NCBI RefSeq assembly: GCF_005930475.1 | Contig: NZ_SJEW01000024.1 | Span: forward strand, 1 to 64,000 | Reading direction: 5' to 3' | DNA length: 64,000 nucleotides | From: Modestobacter altitudinis | GTDB taxonomy: Bacteria; Actinomycetota; Actinomycetes; Mycobacteriales; Geodermatophilaceae | Part shown: positions 1-8,067 of the stretch, in pieces | Numbering within the stretch: position 1 is the first letter of the stretch | Layout of the letters: each line of letters opens with the position of its first letter | Notes under the pieces: model-generated | The model's database searches: none | Told to the model about the DNA's origin: nothing | What the model saw: the letters and a program-made list of their open reading frames with translations, nothing else | Made by a program: the position numbers and the translations under genes

Positions 1-128
1 GCCCCCAGCCGTCCTCCCCCCTGGCCGCCGAGCCGCGCCCGGCGGGGGTCGGGTCCGGCGCCCGCCGGGTGCAGCGCGGCCCGCGCCGGGCCGGCAGCGG
101 CGACGCCGTCCCCGGGGCTCCCCGCTGA
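1..128 (+). CDS. 3' end of an unidentified gene (partial)
   Basis: An open frame runs from the window edge (codons from base 3) to a TGA at 126-128, giving 41 residues rich in Pro, Arg, Gly and Ala and ending in GDAVPGAPR. No family can be named from so short a tail. The reason to report it is its junction: its TGA overlaps the CTG at 125-127 that opens the next reading frame, the four-base overlap (NTGA) used by many gene pairs in this window. It may be a disordered C-terminal tail, or simply an open frame in high-GC DNA. Confidence 0.3.
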   Translation, partial: PQPSSPLAAEPRPAGVGSGARRVQRGPRRAGSGDAVPGAPR

Positions 129-793
129 GCGCTCCGCTCCCGCTCTCCCCGCCGGCGCTGGCCGACCGGCTGGCCGCGCTGCTCGCGGACGTCCTCCCCG
201 AGTCGGGCGCTGCCGCGCTGCGGGTCGCCGTCGACGGCCCCGACCTGCCCGGCGCCCCGGGGGTCACCGGACCGCACGCGCTCGCCGCGGAACTGGCCAC
301 CCGCCTGCCCAGCCTGAGCCGTCCCGCGGTGGTCGTCCCGGCCGAGGGGTTCTACCGGCCGGCCTCGCTGCGCCTCGAGCACGGCCGTACCGACCCGGAC
401 GCGCGCTACACCGACTGGCTGGACTCCGGGGCGCTGGGCCGTGAGGTGCTGGACCGCAGCGGCCCGCGCGGGCCCGGTGAGCACCTTCCCGCGTTGTGGG
501 ACCTGGCGCGGGACCGCGCCGCCCGGCTGGACTACCGGCCGACGCCACCGGGAGGCGTGCTGCTGGTGCCCGGGTCGCTGCTGCAGGGTCTCGGGCTGGC
601 GTTCGACGTGGTCGTACACCTGCGGGTCGGCCCCGCCGCCCGCCGGCGCCGGGTCCCCGCGGACCGGGCCTGGGAGCTGCCCGCGTTCGACCGCTACGAC
701 GACGAGGTGGACCCCACGTCACTCGCCGACGCGGTCGTCCTGGCCGACCACCCCGACCGGCCCGCGCTGGTGCTGCAGGGGAGGTTCAGCTGA
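125..793 (+). CDS. Uridine kinase-like P-loop protein with a degenerate Walker A motif
   Basis: A product of about 222 residues resembling actinobacterial proteins annotated as uridine kinase (nucleoside phosphorylation). Seen: an N-terminal helix, then strand LRVAVDGPDLPG where a kinase would have VDGxxGxGK(S/T). The lysine and Ser/Thr are absent, so ATP binding at this loop is doubtful. The later AEGFYRP and an Asp-Arg-Tyr-Asp segment near the C-terminus fit the kinase fold. No ATG, GTG or TTG lies in frame upstream of GTG 329, and starting there would delete the P-loop region; CTG 125, overlapping the previous stop as CTGA, is therefore proposed. The gene converges on nudC and the two stops lie within one palindromic octamer at 786-793. 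Kinase activity is uncertain. Confidence 0.6.
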   Translation: MSAPLPLSPPALADRLAALLADVLPESGAAALRVAVDGPDLPGAPGVTGPHALAAELATRLPSLSRPAVVVPAEGFYRPASLRLEHGRTDPDARYTDWLDSGALGREVLDRSGPRGPGEHLPALWDLARDRAARLDYRPTPPGGVLLVPGSLLQGLGLAFDVVVHLRVGPAARRRRVPADRAWELPAFDRYDDEVDPTSLADAVVLADHPDRPALVLQGRFS

Positions 794-1745
794 ACTCGCC
801 GGCCACCCAGCGGTCGATGATGTGCCGGGCGATCGAGACGTTCGGTGGCAGCGCCTGCGGGCCGGTGCCCGAGCTCAGCTCGTCCCGGCTGAACCAGCGG
901 GCCTCCTCGATCTCGTCGTGGTCGATCTGCAGCTGCTCCTCCGTCGCGCGGGCGACGAAGCCGAGCATCAGCGACTGCGGGAACGGCCACGGCTGGCTGG
1001 AGACGTAACGGACGTCGGTGACCGTGATCCCGACCTCCTCGGCGACCTCGCGGACCACGGCCGCCTCGGCGGACTCCCCCGGCTCGACGAAGCCGGCCAG
1101 GATGGAGAACCGGCCCGCCGGCCACACCGCCTGGCGGCCGAGCACGCAGCGGTCACCGCCGTCGTGGACCAGCATGATCACGGCGGGGTCCGTCCGCGGG
1201 AAGACCTCGCTGCCGCTCACCGGGTCGCGCTGGACCCAGCCGGCCCGCTCGATCGTCGTCGGCGCACCGGTGAGGGGCGAGAACCGGTTGCGCTCGTGCC
1301 ACTCGACGATGCCCACCGCCTGGGTCAGCAGGCCGGCGTCCAGGTCGCCGAGCTCGGAACCGACCTCCCTGAGCCCGGCCCAGCTGTCGACCGGTCGCCC
1401 GCCGACGCTGAGCGAGCGGGGCGCCCGCAGCGCGGCGTAGGGGACGTCGTCGGCCTCGCCCAGGTAGATCGCGCCGTCGGGCAGCGTGGGCTGCTCGTCG
1501 TAGACGAGCTCAGGGCCGCCGGGGCCCTCGTGCACCGGCACCGAGCGCCGCTCGTCGATCCGCAGCACGCGCACCGGCCGGCCCTGGGTGGGGTCGGGCA
1601 GCGACCGGGCCAGGTGCCCGCGGTCGTGGGCGGTGCGGGACAGCAGCGGGACCTCGGTGACCGCGCCCGCGCGCCGGTCCTCGGGCCAGTCCCCGCGGGC
1701 GGGTGGGTTGTCGGCCGTGGTGCTGCCGCCGGGCGGGACGGTCAT
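786..1745 (-). CDS. nudC: NAD(+)/NADH diphosphatase NudC
   Basis: A 319-residue Nudix hydrolase that splits NADH/NAD into NMN(H) and AMP; family members also remove NAD caps from RNA. The Nudix box is complete (GFVEPGESAEAAVVREVAEE at about residues 220-240, then VGI), followed by SQPWPFPQS, the hallmark of the NADH pyrophosphatase subfamily. The four zinc-ribbon cysteines of Escherichia coli NudC are not present; the equivalent stretch reads FSPLTGAPTT. The ATG at 1745 overlaps the upstream M16 gene stop by four bases (ATGA), so translation is probably coupled to the two-peptidase operon. An upstream extension is open but lies inside the peptidase gene and was not used. Its 3' end overlaps the convergent kinase-like gene by 8 bases. 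Confidence 0.93.
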   Translation of the reverse strand: MTVPPGGSTTADNPPARGDWPEDRRAGAVTEVPLLSRTAHDRGHLARSLPDPTQGRPVRVLRIDERRSVPVHEGPGGPELVYDEQPTLPDGAIYLGEADDVPYAALRAPRSLSVGGRPVDSWAGLREVGSELGDLDAGLLTQAVGIVEWHERNRFSPLTGAPTTIERAGWVQRDPVSGSEVFPRTDPAVIMLVHDGGDRCVLGRQAVWPAGRFSILAGFVEPGESAEAAVVREVAEEVGITVTDVRYVSSQPWPFPQSLMLGFVARATEEQLQIDHDEIEEARWFSRDELSSGTGPQALPPNVSIARHIIDRWVAGEFS

Positions 1746-3115
1746 GCCCCGGACTCGAGCGCCGGGGCGGTGACCTCGACCGGGCCCAGGGCACGCAGCT
1801 GGTCGGCGGCCTGGTCGGCATCGCCGACCACGACCGCGGTCAGCCCGGCCGGGGAGAGCCACTGGCGGGAGGCCTCGGTGACCTCGTCGATGCCCACGGT
1901 GGCGAGCGCCCGCTGGTGGTCGGCCAGCCAGTCGGCGGGCAGCCCCGCGCCGAACAGCGCGGACAGCGTGCTGGCCAGGCCGGCGTGGGTCGCCGTCCCG
2001 AGGGCCAGGGTGCCGAGCAGGTACCGGCGGGCGGAGTCCAGCTCGGCCTCGGACACCGGGGTGAGCGCCATCCGGCCCAGCTCGTACCAGGTCTCCAGCA
2101 GTGCCGGTCCGGTCACGGCGGTGGCCACGTCGGCGTCCACGGTGAACGAGGAACCGGCCATGAGGTGCTCCACGCCGCTGCGCGGGCTGTAGGTGTACCC
2201 GCGCCGCTCACGGATGTTCTCGACCAGCCGGGAGGAGAAGTACCCGCCGAACACCATGCTGGCCAGCCTGAGCGCAGGCAGCTGCGGGTCGGTGCGGCCC
2301 GGGGCGGGACCACCCAGCCGCAGGTTGGACTGGACCGCGCCGGGGCGGTGCACCAGCTGCAGCGGCTGCGGGACGACGGCGGGCACGGGATCGGCCGAGA
2401 CGGCCTTCCCCTCGGCGGTCCAGCCCGCCAGTGCGGTGGCCACGACGTCCTGGGCGGTGGCCGGGTCGAGGTCCCCGACGAGGACGAGGGTGCTGCCGGC
2501 AGGCAGCACCCGCTCGCGGTGCAGCTTGCGCAGCGCGGCCGGGGTGACCGCGGCGACCAGCTCGGGGGCGGGCAGCTGCTGGGCGTAGGGGTGGGCGCCG
2601 TACCGGCGGGCGGCGAGGGCGCTGCGGGCGATCACCCCGGGCTGCGAGCGGGCGATGTGCACCCGCTCGACCACCCGGGAGCGCTCGGCGTCGACCGGGC
2701 CCGCCGGGTAGGTGGGCGCGGCGAGCAGCTCGGCGAGCACGCCCAGGACGGCGCCGAGGCCGTCGGGCAGCATCGTGGTGGACAACAGCAGGCGGTCGGC
2801 GTCGGCGGAGACCGACAGCTCGCCACCGTTGGCCTGCAGCAGCTGCGCGATCTCCAGCTGATCGTGCGCCGCGGTGCCCAGCAGCACCGCGCCGGACAGC
2901 ACGCTGGTGCGCGCGGCGTGCGCGGCGGCCTGGCGCGGGGCCGAGGCGGCGAAGGGCACCCGGAGCCGGAGCTCCACCAGCGGCACACCCGGACGGGGCA
3001 CGACGACCAGCTGCAGCCCGCTGGGCAGCGTCGAGGAGTGCACCTCGGGGACGGGTGCGGGGCGGGGCTCGCCCAGCGGCGGGATCAACGACAGGTCGAG
3101 CACGGGCGCACTCAT
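1742..3115 (-). CDS. M16 family peptidase, non-catalytic subunit
   Basis: A 457-residue member of the pitrilysin/insulinase (M16B) family. It has the two-lobed layout: an N-terminal half with SSTLPSGLQLVVV and a C-terminal half with VENIRERRGYTYSPRSG, which carries the conserved Arg/Tyr substrate-binding pair. The zinc motif HxxEH is missing: the position reads QAAAHAARTSVLSG, so it cannot bind catalytic zinc in the usual way. M16B enzymes commonly work as dimers of a zinc subunit and an R/Y subunit, and the upstream gene supplies HLFEH. ATG 3115 overlaps the upstream stop (ATGA) and its own stop overlaps nudC, so all three are one translationally coupled operon. It probably degrades peptides; cytoplasmic, as no signal peptide is seen. 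Confidence 0.9.
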   Translation of the reverse strand: MSAPVLDLSLIPPLGEPRPAPVPEVHSSTLPSGLQLVVVPRPGVPLVELRLRVPFAASAPRQAAAHAARTSVLSGAVLLGTAAHDQLEIAQLLQANGGELSVSADADRLLLSTTMLPDGLGAVLGVLAELLAAPTYPAGPVDAERSRVVERVHIARSQPGVIARSALAARRYGAHPYAQQLPAPELVAAVTPAALRKLHRERVLPAGSTLVLVGDLDPATAQDVVATALAGWTAEGKAVSADPVPAVVPQPLQLVHRPGAVQSNLRLGGPAPGRTDPQLPALRLASMVFGGYFSSRLVENIRERRGYTYSPRSGVEHLMAGSSFTVDADVATAVTGPALLETWYELGRMALTPVSEAELDSARRYLLGTLALGTATHAGLASTLSALFGAGLPADWLADHQRALATVGIDEVTEASRQWLSPAGLTAVVVGDADQAADQLRALGPVEVTAPALESGA

Positions 3116-4425
3116 CGGGCTGCTCCTCCGGTCGCGCGCAGTTCCAGGACGGCAGCGGTGTCCGGCGAGAGCCCGCGGGCCGCCGCCTGCACCTGGTCGG
3201 GGGTCACCGCGGCCAGCCGGGCGGCCAGCTCCCCGGCGAGCTCGGCCCGGCCGTGGATCAGCTCGGCGGAGGCGAAGCCCAGGGTGCGGCCGAGCACCGA
3301 GTCGGCCTGCTGCAGCAGCTGGGCCTCGGTGCGGGCCGTCACCCGGGCGAGCTCCTCGGCCGGCACACCGTCGGTGGCCACCTTCTCGATCTCCTCGTGC
3401 ACCGCGGCGAGGACCCGGTCCACCGGGACGTCGGCGGGGTGGTGGACCTGGCTGACCAGCAGGGTCGCGTCGCGGACGTCGAAGGGGTCCCCGAACAGCC
3501 CGAGGTAGCTGCTCTGCGCGACCGCCAGCCGGTCGGTGTGCAGCAGCCGGCGCTCCAGGCGGGAGGCGTCACCCTCGCTGAGCAGCTCGGTGAGCACCAC
3601 GGTGCCGAGGTAGGTCTCCAGGTCGCCGACCGGGTCGGGCACCCGCCAGCCGATGGCCACCGCGGGTGCGGGGGCGAGCGGGTCCTCGACGACGCCGCGG
3701 CGGGCGGTGGCCGGCGAGGGCTCCCCCACCACGGGCGCAGGCGGGGCCGGGCGGAAGGGCACCGGGTCGAACCAGCGGCGCACCAGCTGCTCGGTCTCGG
3801 CGACGTCCAGGTCGCCGCCGATGCACAGCACGGCGTTGCTCGGCGCGTAGTAGCGGGAGAAGAAGTCCGCGGCGTCGTCGACGGTGGAGGACTCCAGGTC
3901 GACGAAGGAGCCGTAGCCGTCGTGGGTGTTGGCGAAGCTCTCGAACGCGATCGGCGGCAGCTGCAGCCAGGGGAAGGCGCCGTAGGGCCGGTTGAGCACG
4001 TTGACCCGGATCTCCTCCTTCACCACGTCGATCTGGTTGCGGAGGTTCTCCTCGGTGATCGCCGGGGCCGCCATCCGGTCGGCCTCGAGGAAGACGGCGC
4101 GCTCCAGCGCCTCGGCGGGCAGCGCCTGGAAGTAGTTCGTGTAGTCCTGGTGCGTCGAGCCGTTGAACGTCCCGCCGGCGGCCTGCACGAGCCGCGCGTG
4201 CTCCATCTTCGGCACGTGGGCCGAGCCCTGGAACATCATGTGCTCGAAGAGGTGCGCGAACCCGGTGCGGCCCGGTGGCTCGGAGCGCATGCCGACGTCG
4301 TAGAAGACGCTGACGGCGACGACGGGGACACTCCGGTCCGGCGCGAGCACGACCCGCAGCCCGTTGTCGAGCGTGAACCGCTCCACCGGGTGCCGCAGGG
4401 TCAGGTCGGCCCCAGCTGCTGTCAC
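3112..4425 (-). CDS. M16 family zinc peptidase, catalytic subunit
   Basis: A 437-residue M16B metallopeptidase. HLFEH at residues 58-62 supplies the zinc ligands and the catalytic Glu; the third ligand is expected in LERAVFLEADRM some 70 residues later. FNGSTHQDYTNYFQ is also typical of the family. It should pair with the inactive subunit encoded directly downstream to form a mitochondrial-processing-peptidase-like dimer acting on peptides. GTG 4425 (VTAAGADLTL) was chosen because the family domain begins with ERFTLDNGLRVVL soon after; a longer frame to 4587 is open but is low-complexity and unlike family members. First gene of the M16-M16-nudC operon; the 195 bases upstream hold the terminator of the DUF2510 gene. 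Confidence 0.92.
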   Translation of the reverse strand: MTAAGADLTLRHPVERFTLDNGLRVVLAPDRSVPVVAVSVFYDVGMRSEPPGRTGFAHLFEHMMFQGSAHVPKMEHARLVQAAGGTFNGSTHQDYTNYFQALPAEALERAVFLEADRMAAPAITEENLRNQIDVVKEEIRVNVLNRPYGAFPWLQLPPIAFESFANTHDGYGSFVDLESSTVDDAADFFSRYYAPSNAVLCIGGDLDVAETEQLVRRWFDPVPFRPAPPAPVVGEPSPATARRGVVEDPLAPAPAVAIGWRVPDPVGDLETYLGTVVLTELLSEGDASRLERRLLHTDRLAVAQSSYLGLFGDPFDVRDATLLVSQVHHPADVPVDRVLAAVHEEIEKVATDGVPAEELARVTARTEAQLLQQADSVLGRTLGFASAELIHGRAELAGELAARLAAVTPDQVQAAARGLSPDTAAVLELRATGGAAR

Positions 4426-4598
4426 ACCACCGACCCTAACCGCGCCGTGCGACACGCCGCCGCCGGGGACGGCCAGCTGCCTCCAGCGGGTACGTCCGGG
4501 CACCAGCCCGGTCCGGGTTGCCGGCCCGGGCCCGGAGGGTCCCGCCGGGAACGCGGGCAGCGGCTCGACGCCGGCCGGGCACGGCACCTGGCCGCGGT

Positions 4599-4616
4599 GC
4601 GATCCGTGAGGATCGC
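4599..4616 (-). terminator. Hairpin downstream of the DUF2510 gene
   Basis: GCGATCC and GGATCGC form a 7-bp stem around GTGA, four bases beyond the stop of the DUF2510 gene. No T-run follows, as is usual in such GC-rich genomes. The rest of 4426-4598 shows no gene; it must hold the promoter of the M16 operon, but no clear -35/-10 pair was recognised. Confidence 0.55.
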
Positions 4617-4620
4617 GGTG

Positions 4621-5547
4621 TCACAGCACGTCGACGTCGCCGAGCACGCGGTCGATGGCCCCGTACAGCTCGGCGTGGGTGTTCGGGATGGACAGGTACA
4701 GCAGCGCCGGGGCCGGCCTGCCGACGTCGATCAGCAGCAGCGCGGCACGCTCACCGGTGGAGTCGTAGCCGGCGACGTCCCAGCTGAGGTCGAACTCGTA
4801 CACCCAGGCGGCTGCGCCGTCGACGGTGAGCGCCTCGTCCCGCCGCACCTCGCGCTCGTTCGGGGACGGGTAGTGCAGTTGTCGGACGGCGTCGGCGACC
4901 GCCTCGGTGGTGCGCTGCAGGTCCCCCGCCCCGCTCGTGCCGAAGCCGTCGGCCAGCGGTCCCGAGGTGCACTGGGCGATGAAGACGTCGACCCCGTCGG
5001 GCAGGTCGTCCTGGGTGACGAAGTACTGGCCGGCGGTCTCGGTCGTCTCCAGCTGGGCGCCGCGGTCCCACTCGAACCAGCCGTCGCCCAGGAACGGGTA
5101 GGAGATGCCGGCGACCTGGTCGACGATCCGGACGGTGCCCGGCGGGAAGGTGCTGCTCGGCTGCGCGGTCGGGCCGGCCACCGGGGGGTCCTCGTCCGCG
5201 GAGGACCCGCCGCTCCACTGCGCCCCCACCAGGACCAGCAGCAGGACGACGGCGAGGACGCCGAGCCCGATGAGCAGCGGCCGGCGCCGGTACCACCGTG
5301 ACCCCGCCGGCTCCCAGGTGCCGTGGTCCTGCGTCCCCCAGGCGTCCCAGGCCGAGGGCGGGAGGAGCTCGCGGGCGGCGGGGGCCTCGAACGACCGGCC
5401 GACGCTCACCCCAGGACCGGCCGGGGTGGTGACGTCGGACCACCCCGCGCCGTTCCACCAGCGGACCGTGCCGGGGGCGCCGTCCGGGTCGGGGTACCAG
5501 CCGGGCACGGGCGCACCCGGCTGACCGGTCGCTGCGCCCCCGCTCAT
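4621..5547 (-). CDS. DUF2510 domain single-pass membrane protein
   Basis: A 308-residue protein with an N-terminal DUF2510 module: PGWYPDPDGAPGTVRWWNG at about residues 15-35, the small Trp-rich domain common in actinobacterial membrane proteins. A basic RRRPLL precedes one transmembrane helix (LIGLGVLAVVLLLVLVGAQW, about residues 90-110). The remaining 190 residues should lie outside the membrane; they hold WFEWDRG and several aromatic positions but no recognised domain. The ATG has a strong ribosome-binding site (GGAGGTGAGG) and starts 19 bases after the M20 peptidase stop, so the two genes are probably co-transcribed. Function unknown. Confidence 0.85.
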   Translation of the reverse strand: MSGGAATGQPGAPVPGWYPDPDGAPGTVRWWNGAGWSDVTTPAGPGVSVGRSFEAPAARELLPPSAWDAWGTQDHGTWEPAGSRWYRRRPLLIGLGVLAVVLLLVLVGAQWSGGSSADEDPPVAGPTAQPSSTFPPGTVRIVDQVAGISYPFLGDGWFEWDRGAQLETTETAGQYFVTQDDLPDGVDVFIAQCTSGPLADGFGTSGAGDLQRTTEAVADAVRQLHYPSPNEREVRRDEALTVDGAAAWVYEFDLSWDVAGYDSTGERAALLLIDVGRPAPALLYLSIPNTHAELYGAIDRVLGDVDVL

Positions 5548-5566
5548 GCCCTCACCTCCACCGGTG

Positions 5567-6988
5567 TCAGCGCGTGCGGAGCTCGACCGTGGCCAGCTCG
5601 CGCCACAGGTGCGCCGCGGCCTCGGCGCCGCGGTGCAGCATCGGCAGCAGCACCCGCTCGTTCGGCGAGTGGATCCGGTCGGTGGGGAGCCCGGCGCCGA
5701 GGAACACCAGCGGCGCGTCCAGCTGCTCGACCAGGTCGGCCTCGGGGCCGCTGCCGCCCTCCTTCATGAACAGCACCGAGTCCGGCTCGCTGTCCCAGGC
5801 CTGGGCGATCGACCGCAGCAGCGCGTCCATGAACGGGGAGTCCAGGTCGCTGGCGCAGGGGGCGACACCGCCCGCGGGCACGTGCACGTCGGCCTCGATG
5901 CCCGCGGGCAGGTTGGCCTCGACCCAGGCACGGACCATCGGCCCGATCTCCTCGGGCCGCTGGTCGGCGACCAGCCGGAAGGTGATCTTGGCGTGCGACT
6001 CGGCCGGGATGATCGTCTTGTGCCCGGGGCCCTGGTAGCCGCCCCACATGCCGTTGACCTCGGCGGTCGGGCGGGCGCCGATCCGCTCCTGGGTCGAGAA
6101 GCCGGCCTCGCCGGTGGTGCTGCGGGAGGCGGCCGGGCCGGCCAGCCACTCCCGCTCGTCGAAGGGCACCCGGCCCATCAGCTCGCGCTCCCGGTCGGAC
6201 AGCGCTCGGACCGCGTCGTAGAAGCCGGGCAGGGTGACCCGGCCCTGGTCGTCGTGGAGGCTGGCGACCAGGTCGGCCAGGGCGTGCAGCGGGTTGGGGA
6301 CGGCGCCGCCGAAGGAACCCGAGTGCAGGTCGACGGCCGGTCCGCGCAGGGTGATCTCGGCGTCGGCCAGGCCGCGCATCGACGTCACGGCGCTGGGCAG
6401 GTGCGGAGCGGCCATGCCGGTGTCGCTGACCACGACGACGTCGCAGTCGAGTCGGTCGCGCCGCTCGCGGAGCAGGTCGGCGAAGTACGGGGAGCCGGAC
6501 TCCTCCTCGCCCTCGATGACCAGCTTGACGGTGACAGCGGGGGTCTCCCGGCCGGTGGCAGCCAGGTGCGCGCGGATGCCCAGCAGGTGGAAGGCGACGT
6601 TGCCCTTGTCGTCGATGGCGCCGCGGGCGTGCAGCTCGGGACCGTCGGGGCCCTCGACGACCGTGGGCTCGAACGGGGGGTGCTCCCACAGCTCGACGGG
6701 GTCGACCGGCTGCACGTCGTGGTGGCCGTAGACCAGCGCGACCGGGGCGCCCTCGTCGGCCGAGGGCCACTCGGCGTACACCGCGGGAGCGCCCGCGGTG
6801 GGCCAGATCTCCACCGTCGGGAAGCCGGTACGGCGCAGCGCCCCGGCCAGCCACTCGGCGCTGGCGGCCACGTCGGCGGCGTGCGCCGGGTCGGCCGAGA
6901 TCGACGGGATGCGCAGCCAGGCGTCCAGGTCGGCGTGCAGGTCGTCGAGGTGGGCGGTGACGAAGTCGCGTTCGGCGCTGCTGCTCAC
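5567..6988 (-). CDS. M20 family dipeptidase
   Basis: A 473-residue zinc peptidase of the M20 group (Sapep, carnosinase-like and DapE relatives), expected to hydrolyse dipeptides or N-acyl amino acids in the cytoplasm. Seen: VYGHHDVQP with first metal ligand His and catalytic Asp, DDKGN bridging metal Asp, IEGEEESGSP with the catalytic base Glu, and VSDTG. A late MKEGGSGPE segment and a C-terminal His complete the site. The lid domain lies between, around GLADAEITLRGPAVDLHSG. GTG 6988 (VSSSAERDFV) is favoured; GTG 7009 is seven codons longer in the same frame. It heads a two-gene unit with the DUF2510 gene and diverges from the hydrolase gene at 7062. Confidence 0.9.
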   Translation of the reverse strand: MSSSAERDFVTAHLDDLHADLDAWLRIPSISADPAHAADVAASAEWLAGALRRTGFPTVEIWPTAGAPAVYAEWPSADEGAPVALVYGHHDVQPVDPVELWEHPPFEPTVVEGPDGPELHARGAIDDKGNVAFHLLGIRAHLAATGRETPAVTVKLVIEGEEESGSPYFADLLRERRDRLDCDVVVVSDTGMAAPHLPSAVTSMRGLADAEITLRGPAVDLHSGSFGGAVPNPLHALADLVASLHDDQGRVTLPGFYDAVRALSDRERELMGRVPFDEREWLAGPAASRSTTGEAGFSTQERIGARPTAEVNGMWGGYQGPGHKTIIPAESHAKITFRLVADQRPEEIGPMVRAWVEANLPAGIEADVHVPAGGVAPCASDLDSPFMDALLRSIAQAWDSEPDSVLFMKEGGSGPEADLVEQLDAPLVFLGAGLPTDRIHSPNERVLLPMLHRGAEAAAHLWRELATVELRTR

Positions 6989-7049
6989 GGGAGCGACCGT
7001 ATCCCGCACCGGCGGTGCGGCCGTCGCGGGCTGTGGACGACGACGGGGC

Positions 7050-7055
7050 TAGGTT
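7050..7055 (+). promoter_or_regulatory. -10 element of a leaderless promoter
   Basis: TAGGTT ends six bases before the ATG at 7062, so transcription should begin at or next to the start codon. No Shine-Dalgarno sequence lies in between. Confidence 0.55.
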
Positions 7056-7061
7056 CCCTGC

Positions 7062-7943
7062 ATGGCCGTGGGGATGCTGCAGGTGGACGTCGGCGACCTG
7101 ACCTTCGACGTGCGGACCGACGGCCCCGAGGACGGCCCTCCGGTGCTGCTGCTGCACGGCTTCCCGGAGACCTCGCTGAGCTGGTCGGCGGTCACGCCGC
7201 TGCTGGCCGAGGCGGGGCTGCGCACCTACGCACCGGACCAGCTGGGCTACTCCCCCGGCGCCCGACCCGACGACGTCGACGCCTACGCGCTGCCTGCGCT
7301 GGTGGCAGTGACGGCGGACCTGATGACCGCCCTGGACCTCCCGGTCGCCGACGTCGTCGGGCACGACTGGGGCGCCAACGTGGCCTGGGGCCTGGCCGCC
7401 TGGCACCCCGACCGGGTCCGCACGCTGACCGCGGTCTCGGTGCCGCACCCCACCGCGTACACGCTGGCCTTCCGCGCCGATCCGGAGCAGAAGGAGCGCT
7501 CGGCCTACATCAAGCTGTTCTGGCAGGTCGGGAAGGCCGAGGAGGTGCTGCTCGAGGACGGCGGGCGGCGGCTGCGCCGGATGCTCGACGCCCCCGGGGT
7601 GCCCACCGAGGCGGTCGAGCTCTACGTGGACCAGCTGTCGGCGCCGGGCGCGCTGACCGCGGCGCTGAACTGGTACCGGGCGATGAGCTCGGCGACGCCG
7701 GTGGACCCGGTCGACGTGCCGACGACCTACGTCTGGAGCGACGGCGACGTCGCGGTGGGCCGGACGGCCGCCGAGGCGTGCGCCGACCAGGTGCGGGGCG
7801 ACTACCGCTTCGTCGAGCTGCCCGGGATCACCCACTGGGTCCCCGAGCAGGCCCCCGAGCAGCTGGCCCGGGCGGTGCTGGACCGGATCGCCCGCGGCCC
7901 CCTCCTCACCCCCGGGGCAGGCCTCCACACGCCGCCGAGCTGA
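7062..7943 (+). CDS. Alpha/beta hydrolase, epoxide hydrolase / haloalkane dehalogenase type
   Basis: A 293-residue alpha/beta hydrolase. LLLHGFPETSLSW carries the oxyanion-hole HGxP, and VVGHDWGANVAW has Asp as the nucleophile instead of Ser; an Asp in GHDWG is the signature of epoxide hydrolases and haloalkane dehalogenases. The histidine of the triad is in ITHWVPEQAPEQLA, and the acid is probably in YVWSDGD. A cap domain fits residues 130-210. Substrate cannot be told from sequence. No signal peptide, so cytoplasmic. The ATG is leaderless (TAGGTT six bases upstream). It diverges from the M20 peptidase gene and is followed by 124 bases with no gene before the DUF1326 pair. Confidence 0.88.
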   Translation: MAVGMLQVDVGDLTFDVRTDGPEDGPPVLLLHGFPETSLSWSAVTPLLAEAGLRTYAPDQLGYSPGARPDDVDAYALPALVAVTADLMTALDLPVADVVGHDWGANVAWGLAAWHPDRVRTLTAVSVPHPTAYTLAFRADPEQKERSAYIKLFWQVGKAEEVLLEDGGRRLRRMLDAPGVPTEAVELYVDQLSAPGALTAALNWYRAMSSATPVDPVDVPTTYVWSDGDVAVGRTAAEACADQVRGDYRFVELPGITHWVPEQAPEQLARAVLDRIARGPLLTPGAGLHTPPS

Positions 7944-8067
7944 CGCCGCGGAGCGCACCGCGACCGGCCGTGGCGACACGACGGGGCACCTGCTGGTGCG
8001 CGCCGAGGACTCGTTGACCTCTCTCGCTGGGCCGCAGGACACTCGGCGTCGCCGAGGGGAGTCTGCG
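7944..8067 (+). promoter_or_regulatory. Spacer with possible promoter of the DUF1326-DUF2182 pair
   Basis: No coding potential seen in these 124 bases. A TTGACC at about 8016 could be a -35 element, but no good -10 follows at the right distance. GAGGGGA at 8054-8060 is the ribosome-binding site that fixes the ATG at 8068. Confidence 0.35.

Noticed and set aside
1703-3508. A 600-codon open frame on the plus strand across the M16 genes
   Set aside because: It lies antisense to two clear M16 genes, is built of Arg/Gly/Ala/Pro-rich low-complexity sequence and matches no family. Long antisense frames are expected at this GC content; similar ones at 5546-8017, 9991-12723 and 13038-16679 were also dropped.
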